64,000 bases of DNA from Nematostella vectensis (taxonomy: Eukaryota; Cnidaria; Anthozoa; Actiniaria; Edwardsiidae), in assembly GCF_932526225.1 (NCBI RefSeq), contig NC_064039.1, forward strand, positions 14,836,139 through 14,900,138. The letters run 5' to 3'. Every line of letters starts with the position of its first letter. Position 1 is the stretch's first letter. Position numbers and translations under genes: made by a program. Below, one piece after another: positions 54,701-64,000 of this stretch. Below the pieces are notes generated by a model. It saw only the letters and a program-made list of their open reading frames with translations, did no database searches and was not told the DNA's origin.

Positions 54701-57700
54701 CAGCATAGGATGCGTTACAAAATCGTTCAACGCTGAAATTTGGTGAGTCTTCCAGTGGTTGTCCCTTAGAAAGTGTCGCGATATCGGCTGAAATCGTTCT
54801 ATTTTTGTTATAACAATACCAGTAATAAGCAAAGTCGGAAGTTCCGTCATAGTCCGGATCATAAGAAGGCGACGAATCGAATGTCACGACAGTGTCAAAG
54901 CCTCTCACTAAACTTTTTCCTCCACTAATGATAGCCTCAAGTGGTGTAGGCACGACCTTTAGGTATCCCTCATCGCTTTTATATATCCCTTCTTGATTTC
55001 GCATAGAAACGTTAAAATTGATTATGTACAAGCCATAGTCTAGAGTTCTAGGTTTGATAACAAGAATGTCCCGAGTGCCTAGAGCGGATGCGGGTTCTTT
55101 AGGATTAGGCGACACTTTTTGAATGGTCCACATATAGTCTCTTAACTGAGTTGCTTTGCAGTCAATAGTTGTTACCGTTTTAAAAGTCCAAGTAACTAAG
55201 CGACTCAATGTTGTAGAAGTGCTTTCATCATGTCCAATATTTGTGATACTTGTGTTTGGATAGTTACAAGGAATCTTCAGGGCTACTACACGACCATAAA
55301 TGATGAACTCTGATACTAAATTCCAGGCTGTCAGTTTGGTGACGTACACTTTGGCTTCCTGGTAAATGTGTCCAAAGTTAAACGGTCCAGCTTCATCTTC
55401 GAATGTCACGTCCGAGAATCTAGCAAGGCAATGACTTTTCCCATAACCCACCACGGTACCGTTTCCGATATCCGCCACATAACATGAATTGGTCCCGAAC
55501 TCAGACGCTGTTAAAGTAAACGTCATTGTTTCGTTGATTTCACGAGGTGAGTCACTGGTGAGCTGGGGGACTTCAATTTTCTTTTGTACAACAGCCAATG
55601 ACCTTGTGACCACTCGTCCGAGGTTGTTAGAGCAGTTAATGGTTACATCGTATGCCCCAGCCAATTTGTAGGTGTATGGAATAACGGTAATATTTTGTAA
55701 TGAGGAGACTGTTGTTCGGTTCCCATCCCCAAAGTACCACACGCACTCATATGGATTGGCAGCAAAGGCATTAAAATAAATCAACGTATCTTGCAAATGT
55801 ACCGTAGGGTGAATGGTAAGAATTGTTTCTAATAAGGGTATGATTCTGTTCACCTCCGCATCAATTGATATATTTACTATGCTGACGTTATTGTATACCG
55901 ATGCAAGAATGGTATACACACCAGGAAGAGGGTATTTGTATGTTAGCAATAAAGTTTCTTGATGAATAATTTTGTCTCCATTGCCCATAAAGAAGTCCAC
56001 ATGAGGATTGGAACCATTGACCGTAAGATTTACGCTAATCAGGTCTAGCTGGTATATTCTATCAAAACGTCCATGGTTTAGTAACGAAATATTTTGAATA
56101 GATATTGGAAACTCGATGATAGCAGTTGTATTAATGGACTGATTGCTTACGTAGTTGAACGCAAGTATGGAAATATCGAAAACTCCGACGTCCTTATAGG
56201 TATACGCATGGAAAGCAGTGTAAGGCCGGTTAGAGCTTGCTGTAACATTGAATGCCTGCGAGCTGTCACCGAACTCAACTTGCACAGATACCATAGTGCC
56301 GACATCAAACTTCCAGAACATTTGAAAGACTTTCCCGATTTCCACGGCTTTACTTGCATTCAAGAAAACCAGGCCCGATATAGGTCTCTGTGAGTATATA
56401 ATCCGTCGAGTTGGCAAGTGATTTTCACGCACAACTCTCACACTGTAGATACCCGGATATGAAAAGACGTGATTAACACTGCATCCAGTTGTGTTTGTCG
56501 TAGATATATCCACGCTATAAACCGTATAGCGTGATCCATCGCAATTCTCTTGAATAATCTCAAATGGCCTTTCTGTGGGGATATACATTGGGTATATAAT
56601 GTTTTGAGCTGCAACAAAGAAAAGACAAGTTTTAATACGTTAACGCCGAATGCCAATCCCAACGGTCTATTTTCCAGGAAAGCAAGAATAAACATCCAAG
56701 CCATTTAAGTCTGTTATTCAAACAATATTTTGATGAAAGCTACTGTACTTTAGTACTTGCTTAAACTTGCCGATGAGGATAAAAGTGGTGGATTTGTATC
56801 GATATTTGGAATGAGCATAAGTTGGCTGCATGGTTAACTTTCTTTAAAGCGTGATCACTGTTGCCCGTTCGTGTGTTTTGTGGCACTAACCCACCCCATG
56901 TCCACAGCCCCCCCCCCCCCCAATCTGTACCTGGACAAAGATGAATATTGCATGTGCGTGTCTCGATGCTTGGTCCAAGAAGCTTGCAGTCAGTGCCATT
57001 GTTGCTCGGCTCAGGATTGGTGCAGCTCCTTGTTCTCTTCTGAACACCACCCCCGCAACTTACTGGGCATTCGGACCAGGAAGTGAAGTTAGTGTATCCG
57101 CCATTTTGAGCGAGAGGAGCTGGTACTAATTGAAAAAAAAACAGAGTTTTGTAAATTCAAAGCAATAATCGAACTGTAAGAATGGCCAATCATGTTTTGT
57201 CTATTGTGCAATTACCAGGTAATACTAGACTAATATTAGTAATACTAGAATAATATTTGGGTGATATAACACGGCAAGTGTTCTTAAACTTTGTCCACGC
57301 TGGTATTGAAGTAAGCACAGAGTTACAGTTTGCCAAAACAATTTTGAGCAACAGTATGCACAACTACTATAGCACATATTTTAGAGTGATAAACCAGGTT
57401 CAGTAAAAAACAGACATTAGCCTTCTTCAATATTAACAAAGCAAAAGAGTCCAGTTTCAAGCTCCCCGTTGCCCCCTGGACAGAGAAGGGCGCATGAAGA
57501 CAGTGGGAGCCTCAAAGAAGCGGAGTTATGAAGAATTCACAAGGTTTCGTATTGTTATTTTCTACGATCCAAGGGATTTCCACTAGTATTTCAAGAAATT
57601 GGTTAAAACCGATGCTTTCAGTGATTTATGCGTCTCTAGTTCGTGGGAAACTGACTATTTCTACCGTGAGGTCTGCCCTTCGCAGGCCCGTACCCAGGAA

Positions 57701-60700
57701 TTTTTCTTGGGAGGGGGGAGGGGGGTGCGAAATCCGAAAAAAATGCCCTAGTTTTCTGGGGAAGAGGGTTTTCTGATAAATATCTCACCACCCCCGAAAG
57801 AAGAAAATGATATTTTTTTATGCTGGCTGATCGAGCAAGAATCCGCCAGCAATGCTGGCATGTGCTGGCGCAGTTTGCACGGGGCTTAAAAAGAAAAGTA
57901 GCTCTAGCTTTACCATTGCAGCCGATGAGCTCTACTCTCATGCATGGCTTGTTCTTCCATGTCAGAATATGGAATCGGATAAAACGCGCAGTGATGTTCG
58001 TAGAGAGAGCGTGAGAAACGACTTCGAACTGATCAACGTTGCCTTGAAAAGCCTGAAATGTGCATCAATAAGAGATCAATTAAGTTAAGTGATACAAAGT
58101 TATATTAAGTTATATATCAATATTATTAATATTTCTCTGCACTAGTTTTAAATGCTTAGGCTCGACTGAATGCTACAACAAAATAACACATGATTTACAT
58201 AACTACCAAGAATTAAAGCAAGCCTTATGAGAAATATTTTACAATTATTTCTATGTCACGAATGGGTTCTTCGTAATTAAAGACAAAAACCATTATGGCG
58301 TGAGAAATAATTGATTGCGAGAGCAATAATTATTTTATAAACAACAAAAACCGTATGGACGGTCTTCATTTGCCATTCTATGGCTGTCAAGTCCTGTACT
58401 ATTCGCTACAGATAGGCTATAACTTTAAAGGAAATATTTAAAAAATATTTTTTTTAAGATCCCTACAGCGAACTTTGCGGGTCATGACCAAATGCGCTTC
58501 ACATGTAACTTTAGTCGTCAGTGAGTAGATATGGACCGCTCACAATCATGAGTGAGTTAGTGTGTTTAGCATTGTCACTGAAGATTGTACCACGGTCCAG
58601 AGTTCCCCGCGTTTTTTTTTTTGTTACCCAATACCGGTTAATAAAGTTCGGTGAGAGACGGGACATCCGACCTGACAGTCCCCAATTAGAGAGGCAGGTT
58701 CTTTACACCTAACCCTTGGGGTTGTTTCTCAAAAGGACCTTATGCTTGAGACACGAAGTTCGTACCACTGAGCTATCGCGCCACTCTCCAACTTTAGCCT
58801 ACTACGCACGGTTAGGAAATAAAACTTTGAGTTAGTCCCACCTTTGCCGTCCCATTTTCCGTGTAGTTTGTCCAGGTCAGCCCGTCAAAACTGTGCAACA
58901 AAGAATAACTTGTGACGTAGTCCTGGTACGGACTATGTCTTCCTTGCGTTGCGACGCCAGAGATAATCATTATCTCGCCCAGGTCTATCTGCAGCATACG
59001 CTTTGTGTCTTTGCTAGAAGCGCACCAAGCTCCGTAATCCCTCAAGATATGAAGCCTACCATACCATGGGCGTGCATAACTCAAGTCAAGAGTTGCGTTG
59101 GCAGATGTCATGGCAGAGTCTGGGATCAATCCATTGCTGATACCAAGAGGCCTAAAGCACACTTTATTTATAAAAAAAAATAATGAAAAGATTAGGTACG
59201 GGCTAATGTGATCATATTATAACTATTTGACTGAAAAGTTTTTAATTGTTTTTCACTTTCCCTACTATTGTTATGGTTAATTTTAAACTGAGATATTTGG
59301 CAATTCCACCAGATCTAGAAATATTTTCATTACCTGGATTTCCAATCGGTTCCACTCGCATGCAAATAGACCCGATCCAGAGAATCGGATGAATTCTGAC
59401 ATGACGTGCTGTGATTGGAGGGCTTAACTCTCTTGTGACTATGCGATGAGCATTTTGGTTTCCTTTCAACTTCTAAAAAATATGATAAAAGAAAATGAAA
59501 CTGGAGATGATCGATAAAACACCACAAAAATAATAATCAAATAGCATCATTTCTGGTCTGAATTTTTTTTTGCTTTATCGCATGCGTGTAGTACATACCC
59601 TGGTCCCTTCATTCTCGGCATACCATTCCCAGCTTTCCATGTTCTGGGAATATGACACGGAGTACTCGGTCACCCATGACTCATGCCCGGTCCTATGTTG
59701 TCCTTGAGTAACTATAGCAACAACTTGATGTGTGTACTTTAGGTCTATCTGCAGGTACTGTTGGGTATCCTGTGCACCAGCACACCAGGCGCGGTAGACT
59801 GTGTCCGAGTCCAGTCGCGCGTAGGATGCCGGGAAGATCTTGTTTTGCACTGCATGGAAGGTTTGGCGGGAAAGGAAAGAGCTTGCGGAGATTGAGTCAT
59901 CTTTGATCCTATGACTTTCCATCCCCAACTTGTGCGTGGCTTCTGTTAAAGATTATCACAAACGAACACCAAAATATGTAGGTATTTAGGCACTGCCTAA
60001 AAGCAGAACACTGCCGTTTTCCGGATAGAATGGACAAAACGTATGAGATAGGGGGAGGGGTAAACATGGCTTTTGTCAAAAAAAGTCCATGCGATCACCT
60101 TTATCGAACAAAGATATAAGTGGCATAATGACATATATGTAACTATGATGTCAGATATTTGCAATGCTGAGATATATTTGACATATCTATGGTTAATATA
60201 TTATGCTGATGAAGATACTTTCCAAGAGGGCATTCAGCGGCATATGAGCCGGATGCTGGCGTATAAAGGAACAAAAGAGCCATTGGCAGTTAAGATTTAA
60301 TGAATTTTTAATGGTTGGTTATGTAAAGAGCGACTTACCGCACCCCATTATGTCAAAATCAAAGCATAATGAATCCTTGAAAAGTGGAATGATTTTGATA
60401 GATTTTGCAATAAACCTCTTGAACAACCCATGGTGGCCAGAAGAGAACATCTGAAATATAACAATATATTTTTTATATATATCTAAGGATGTAATGCTTC
60501 GCGTAGCGTAGCTATCAAAAGAGCTTGCGGTAACAGCTTCAGTGACACAGAGCTTACACACTTCACTAATTGTCACTTATATTGTAACCAAAAAACTGCA
60601 TGCACAAGTACTTTTATTCATCCAGTCATTAGTGAGAACATTCGATTACCGCTACTAAAACATTAAACAGCCACATTTCTATTTTCATTGTTCTTACCGT

Positions 60701-63046
60701 TGGTACCAGATCTCTTGGGTTACGGTAGGCCGTGAAGCCCTGGCTTTGCTTAGCGTAGTGTAAAGTAAAGAACAGCGTCTTTGATCCATAGTAGCGCGTG
60801 TTTATACCAGATACGTGCACTTCCCGCGAGAATTCAAGCTGCAAGAACTGTCTGCTGTCGTTAAATTCTGCGCACCACGTGATGCTGTTGGCCAGTGATG
60901 CATTCTGGGTTAATATCCCAACTGAGTGCTTGATTGTATAGCTTACACCAGGTGCCGCATAAGTTGAGTTTGAAAATAAGATACTTGAATTGCACACTAC
61001 AAGGATAAGGATGAATAAGTGAATGGATAAGTGAATTATAATAAAAATTTAAGATTTCCAAGCATCATTCATTGACCATAGTTTGGAACAAAGGCGCATG
61101 CTTCATAGACATTTAACGTTCGGATTTTTACCGTTATTGTTTATTACAATTTCATTTATTTTAACCCATAGAGTACGTTTCTCACAGAGGGTACGAGCCC
61201 TTTTTTCATGTTTGTCTATGACTAACATCATTACAATAACATAACATATTGCCAAAATCCATGTGAAATACAAATAACATTTTCCGGGGCATAATACCTT
61301 TGAAATTATAATTTAAAACCAGATGGAGTTAAATTTGCTTGTTTGTTACCTATAGCGTTTTGCGATATACTGTCACTGCAGAATAGAGATATAAACAGTG
61401 ACTATAAATTACTCATTCTATACATCATGTAAATTGGAAATAAGCGAGTCTACCATAGTTATTCGATGTCCCCTCAAAGCGCCCTCTCCAAATAAACCAC
61501 TTCTCTCAATCAGCGAATAACTAAGAATCTCGTTGGATAAGTTATTCCAGCGAGTATAGACGAAATCTAGCGGCGAGTGTCATTCAGTTGCCAACTGAAT
61601 CATATTGATCCCACCCTAAATCGCTACGAAAACATACATTGAGTTAGAGAGCCGCTTACCATAGGATCCATAGAGCTCCAGCTTCATTGCTACGTCATTA
61701 TAATGTTCCCGTACTGCTATTTTTTTGACTCTGACTTTAACATATCTAGTTTGCACCGGTTTTTCAAGAGTGTGCTTGACTATTCTGTCAGGATCTAAAG
61801 CTTGATTTCCCTCGAAAATCTGAAAAAGAAACAAGTGATGGATAGCTCCCATGCAACACGATGTTCTAGTTTGTTAGACTTTTTAATTATTCTAGCAGCT
61901 TATTAATTCTACTATCTATTTTGGTAAAGGAATTCCTTTCTCCTTCCCAAAAATAAATTGCTACCTTCAAAAAGTTGTAATGTGTGGTTCCAGAAAACAA
62001 AATTCAAAAAATTCCGACGGAAGAATGGATAATCTTGTGGGGTCGTTAAGTTATTATTTCGAAGGGTTAGATTGTTTATTCGCTAGAAAATTATGGATCA
62101 AAAATAACAACAGCAGCAAAATAAAAATTAACAATAACAACAACAGCAGCAACAAAAACAACCACAATAACAGCACAGCAGCAACATCAACAACGTCGAC
62201 AACAACAACGGCTGCAGCAACAAAAAACATTAAAAGTAACAACAGAAACAAAAGCAATAACAATATAAACAACAGAAACATTTAATAAAATAATCTATAA
62301 TAACTAAATCAAATTATGCAAATTTCAGCAAGCGTACCTTTTTGTGTTCTCTTTTTATATATTGCACCCATGTGACGCCATCTGGACTAAAGTGTAAGCT
62401 GTATTCGCGCACGTTATGCTGGTAATATCCTTGTGATGCAACGGCCGTTACCACAGCTCCATCAAGTCCCAAATCGACCATAAGATATTGCGGTTCATTA
62501 GTTCGGCTATCAAACCAAGTACTGCTACCCATAAGACGACCATAACGAGGCGGATGGTTCCCATCCCACAACCCTGCAGTGATGTTAGCGTCTGGAATCC
62601 TCCCGTTCTCCATTCCAAGTGCACTGGCTCCATCTCGTTCAACTTCCATGAAAATGGCAATATATAGCAAATGACAATAATAATAGTAGTATTCATTTAT
62701 CAAAGATGAAAAAACTGTAAGTAATTAATTTCATAAAATATTGTAACTAACCCAATTGTATATTAGAGGAGCAATTTTGTTGTTTGATGCAATAAATCAC
62801 TCCTCCTAGATGATTTAAGTGTCCAATCTTACTATGTGAATTACCCTATAAACTAAGTCAAAAAATCGTTTTATTGATTATAAACATTTTGTTTAAGAGC
62901 ATCCTACCTTTAGACCCATAGATCTCTAGTCTCAAACAAGCTTTGACTTTCCATTTTATAGGATGGACTCGTAACAGCTGCACCCACACAGAAGCTTTAA
63001 AAGAATGCTTCACGACAGAGTTGCTATCGTTGTTTCCTGAAAAAGT
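44316..63046 (-). CDS. Polycystin-1-like protein with discoidin and TSP1 domains (5' end beyond window)
   Basis: Twenty-one coding exons join without a phase error to give 3211 residues before the stop at 44316. Exons: 62908-63046, 62338-62642, 61660-61819, 60698-60996, 60339-60450, 59599-59942, 59334-59472, 58842-59161, 57914-58052, 56931-57125, 54526-56608, 53481-54072, 53033-53242, 52410-52535, 51764-51976, 49992-50243, 49083-49832, 48684-48914, 47020-48408, 46165-46333 and 44316-45784. Domain order: F5/8C repeats, TSP1, PKD, REJ, GAIN/GPS, PLAT, multiple membrane segments, polycystin channel. Polycystin-1 family proteins are large receptor-channel proteins that cleave themselves at the GPS and often pair with a TRPP channel. 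The discoidin/TSP1 front end is unlike vertebrate PKD1. The first exon seen is the second half of an F5/8C domain, so more exons lie to the right. Confidence 0.92.
46165..46333 (-). CDS. Polycystin-like: start of the extracellular polycystin loop
   Basis: The 169-bp exon (phase 0 to 1) encodes VVNIKGFWGYVGDIVLPFAF and GMPRFRQLRVKR, matching the FW motif and the R-Q-R-V segment at the start of the large polycystin (TOP) loop. Confidence 0.85.
46676..46920. mobile_element. MITE-like insert with CAGGGGCGG ends and poly-C
   Basis: The left end CAGGGGCGGATCCAGG and the right end ...CCACCACCCCTG are imperfectly inverted, with a poly-C tract near 46893. A related element is at 52003-52185 (CCGGATCCAG and CTAGATCCGCCACTGG). 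It lies in a polycystin intron. Confidence 0.55.
47020..48408 (-). CDS. Polycystin-like: PLAT domain and membrane segments
   Basis: A PLAT/LH2 domain begins HLYELSIHTGSWRGSSTTAK and runs to about NFVIAREIETNANW-FMCDRWLA. It follows membrane segment 1 as in all polycystin-1 proteins. Further hydrophobic segments include MSLLYTTMMTGAMFYNVGG, LLYIAWTLCISMTLVSATI and MSSISLHIVFLTLLVVVGY. A charged cytosolic loop (SKKDNLKNASEKQSNSEEDK) lies between. The donor is placed at ACG/GTAAGC; the frame runs on to a stop at 46960 if unspliced. Confidence 0.9.
48684..48914 (-). CDS. Polycystin-like: GPS cleavage motif and first membrane segment
   Basis: The exon encodes CICDHLTAFGGGLL, the CxC-x-HLT-F signature of a GPCR proteolysis site. 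Cleavage would be between Leu and Thr. A first transmembrane helix follows (LAVVVTIATGFGLYIVLALW) and then a basic stop-transfer stretch (ARRKDKGDMEK). Confidence 0.92.
49083..53242 (-). CDS. Polycystin-like: REJ end and GAIN region
   Basis: Five phase-0 exons: 53033-53242 (LLPPEKKDQASNDILQ), 52410-52535 (SLIIDMLVKEEAKTLSAIKQ), 51764-51976 (NALEDVGVILVFCIGNV), 49992-50243 (SLRVITPSVGIVLNRC) and 49083-49832. The last has the beta-rich GAIN portion, a basic insertion (SSKRIRRDCGRSSRERRSC) and ends WRTDGCK, immediately before the GPS exon. The helical first part and beta second part match the GAIN fold. Confidence 0.85.
50244..51554. other. Polycystin intron, no recognised exon
   Basis: AT-rich. 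A short stretch near 51253-51275 (CCCTCTGTTAGCAGGGTCT) resembles the end of the MITE at 25971, possibly a relic. Nothing else supported. Confidence 0.45.
51555..51625 (+). mobile_element. Probable tRNA-derived SINE fragment
   Basis: GGAACGATGGTATAGCGGTA followed by AGGTCACTTGACTACGACTG and GCGAGCCGGTG has the layout of a tRNA-like head, with an A-box-like TATAGCGGTAAGG. The B box is degenerate. Not a functional tRNA. Confidence 0.5.
52003..52185. mobile_element. MITE-like insert with GGATCC-type ends and poly-G
   Basis: The left end GGCCGGATCCAGAAG and the right end CCCTAGATCCGCCACTGG are imperfectly inverted around a G-rich core (poly-G near 52146-52159). It is related to 46676-46920. Confidence 0.5.
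53481..56608 (-). CDS. Polycystin-like: PKD repeats and REJ region
   Basis: The 2083-bp exon 54526-56608 encodes Ig-like PKD repeats (VQVEFGDSSQAF, YECVWYFGDGNRT, AHAYTYKDVG-like endings with HVFSYPGIYSV and YTYKLAGAYDVTINC). It continues into REJ sequence (VTFDSSPSYDPDYDG). Exon 53481-54072 continues REJ with CVSNCRAKLSP and TYRLILTGRMYG. Many N-glycosylation sequons are present. The exon donor AG/GTATCA (phase 2) fits the next exon. REJ regions in polycystins and sperm receptors are extracellular. Confidence 0.88.
56931..57125 (-). CDS. Polycystin-like: thrombospondin type 1 exon
   Basis: One 195-bp exon encodes a whole TSP1 repeat: FTSWSECPVSCGGGVQKRTR, then six cysteines in total ending CNIHLCP. 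It enters in phase 1 and leaves in phase 1, so it could be inserted or removed without breaking the frame. It lies between the last discoidin domain and the PKD region. Confidence 0.92.
57683..57800. mobile_element. G-rich dispersed element, partial
   Basis: It begins GGCCCGTACCCAGGAATTTT followed by a GGGAGGGGGGAGGGGGG tract and TGCGAAATCCG. Only one end is clear. It lies between the TSP1 exon and the last discoidin exon. Confidence 0.4.
57914..63046 (-). CDS. Polycystin-like: four and a half F5/8C (discoidin) domains
   Basis: Each domain is coded by two exons with the same phase pattern (enter phase 1, inner junction phase 0, exit phase 1). First-half exons are 62338-62642, 60698-60996, 59599-59942 and 58842-59161. 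Second-half exons are 62908-63046, 61660-61819, 60339-60450, 59334-59472 and 57914-58052. Hallmarks: PLGISNGLIPD, LQIDLGEIMIISGVATQGR and YVTSYSLLHSFDGLTW in first halves; GNVDQFEVVSHAL, ITARFIRFHILTW and MRVELIGC in second halves. These modules bind glycans, lipids or matrix in other proteins; ligands here are unknown. The domain at 60339-60996 is the most diverged. Confidence 0.9.
58600..58792 (-). mobile_element. tRNA-derived SINE
   Basis: On the minus strand the head reads GTGGCGCGATAGCTCAGTGG and TACGAAC, with an A-box TAGCTCAGTGGTA. A weak B-box region (AAGGTCCTTTTGAG) follows and then a non-tRNA body (AGAACCTGCCTCTCTAATTG). Cloverleaf pairing is poor, so it is not called as a tRNA gene. 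Confidence 0.55.
62090..62285. repeat. AAC/AAT-rich low-complexity tract
   Basis: Interrupted CAACAACAG and AATAACAAC repeats in a polycystin intron. No coding support. Confidence 0.85.
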
Positions 63047-63279
63047 CTAAAAAACAAAACAAATGTTTGCATAGCTTTTAGCATCTCGGTTTTAGAAGTT
63101 CCGAGTGGTTAGAGTTTAAAGTAGTTTTAAAAAGTGGTAAAAGTAGCTAGTGACCAGTTAAGAATATACCTATGTGGACCAGTGTTTTTTTGACAATATT
63201 TCCTGAGTTTGCTAAAAGCGCAAGGCAAGCACATTCTTGTGGATCAAGCACGATCTCCATTAAGAGTGTCAGGACATCG

Positions 63280-64000
63280 TCAGGTATCCAGTCCCAATGT
63301 CTCGTACCTTAAAATTAGTTATACAGACTTGATGTCATTTATGATAAGCTATTTATTCAAAATGTCTCGTACCTTATCGTTAGTTATCCAGTCCTGAGGT
63401 CTTCTATCTTATCGTAGTTTAACCAGTCCAGAGGTCTCGTACGTTATCGTAAGTTATCCATTCCTGAGGTCGCGTAGTCGTAAGTTATTTAGTCCTGAGG
63501 ACTTGTACCTCATCGGAAGTTATCCAGTCCTGATGTCTCGTTCCTTATCGTAAGTTATTCAGTCCTGATGTCTCGTACCCTATCGGAAGTTATTAAGTCC
63601 TGGGGTCTCGTACCTTATCGTAGTTTATCCAGTCCTGATGTCTCGCTCGTACCTTATCTTAAGTTATCCAGTCCTGAGATCTCGTACCTTATCGTAAGTT
63701 ATCCAGTCCTGATGTCTGGTACCTTATCGTAAGTTTTCCAGTCCTGAGGTCTCGTACCTTATCGTAAGTTATCCATTCGTGAGGACTCGTACCTTATCGT
63801 AAGTTATCCAGACCTGAGGTCTCGTACCTTATCGTAAGTTATCCAATCCCGAGGTCTCGTACCTTATTGTAAGTTATCCAGTCCTGAGGTCTCGTACCTG
63901 ATCGTAGTTTATCCAGTCCTGAGGTCTCGTACCTTATCATAATTTATCCAGTCCGGAGTTCTCGTATCTTATCGTAAGTTATCCAGTCCTGAGGTCTCGT
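63280..64000. repeat. 35-bp satellite, about 20 copies, running off the right edge
   Basis: The unit is GTCTCGTACCTTATCGTAAG followed by TTATCCAGTCCTGAG. Copies become more regular to the right, so the window probably cuts a larger array. It lies in the intron that should separate the two halves of the first discoidin domain. Confidence 0.93.

Noticed and set aside
58725-58792. Functional tRNA gene on the minus strand
   Set aside because: The A box is good, but the B box and acceptor pairing are poor and a SINE body follows.

Overview
The window is animal nuclear DNA: genes are split by GT-AG introns, gaps are filled with LTR retrotransposons, short inverted-repeat elements and long satellites, and there is no bacterial operon structure. 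The gene content (abLIM-type LIM protein, TTC17, a very large polycystin-1-like receptor-channel), compact introns, BEL/Pao and Ty3/gypsy elements and many poly-G/poly-C-bearing MITEs suggest an anthozoan cnidarian, most like a sea anemone. The species is an inference; no name can be read from the sequence.

Layout. All three host genes are on the minus strand. (1) 143-12239: an actin-binding LIM (abLIM/UNC-115-like) gene with four LIM domains, start codon at 12239, running off the left edge; a decayed BEL/Pao element (1543-6774) sits in its last visible intron, flanked on both sides by the same 15-bp CAT-rich array. (2) 14831-35604: a complete TTC17 homologue, 15 coding exons, about 908 residues, with signal peptide, N-terminal and C-terminal TPR cassettes and a charged spacer exon. 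(3) 35.6-44.3 kb: intergenic, filled with fold-back elements and a decayed gypsy element that contains opposite-strand retroelement sequence. (4) 44316-63046: a polycystin-1-like gene, 21 coding exons seen (3211 residues), 5' end beyond the right edge. Its order is at least five F5/8C (discoidin) domains, one TSP1, PKD repeats and REJ, GAIN/GPS, PLAT, transmembrane segments and a polycystin channel module.

The standout observation is intron 12 of TTC17 (15926-25144). It appears to be built from tandem copies of its own splice boundaries. At the 5' side a 22-bp unit holding the end of exon 12 plus the GTAGGT donor occurs four times. The rest is about 170 copies of a 53-bp unit that each hold the intron 3' end (polypyrimidine tract and AG) plus the first 11 nt of exon 13. 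Removing the repeats leaves an intron of only about 47 nt, so it may have grown about 200-fold by duplicating its own splice sites. Each unit could also act as an in-frame 12-nt micro-exon.

Functionally, abLIM proteins bind actin, TTC17 is known in vertebrates for actin organisation and ciliogenesis, and polycystins act at cilia. No shared regulation is visible; each gene has its own start and intergenic DNA. Exon boundaries were found by eye from splice signals, and phase arithmetic closes at every junction except TTC17 exon 1/2 and exon 10/11, where alternatives are given.
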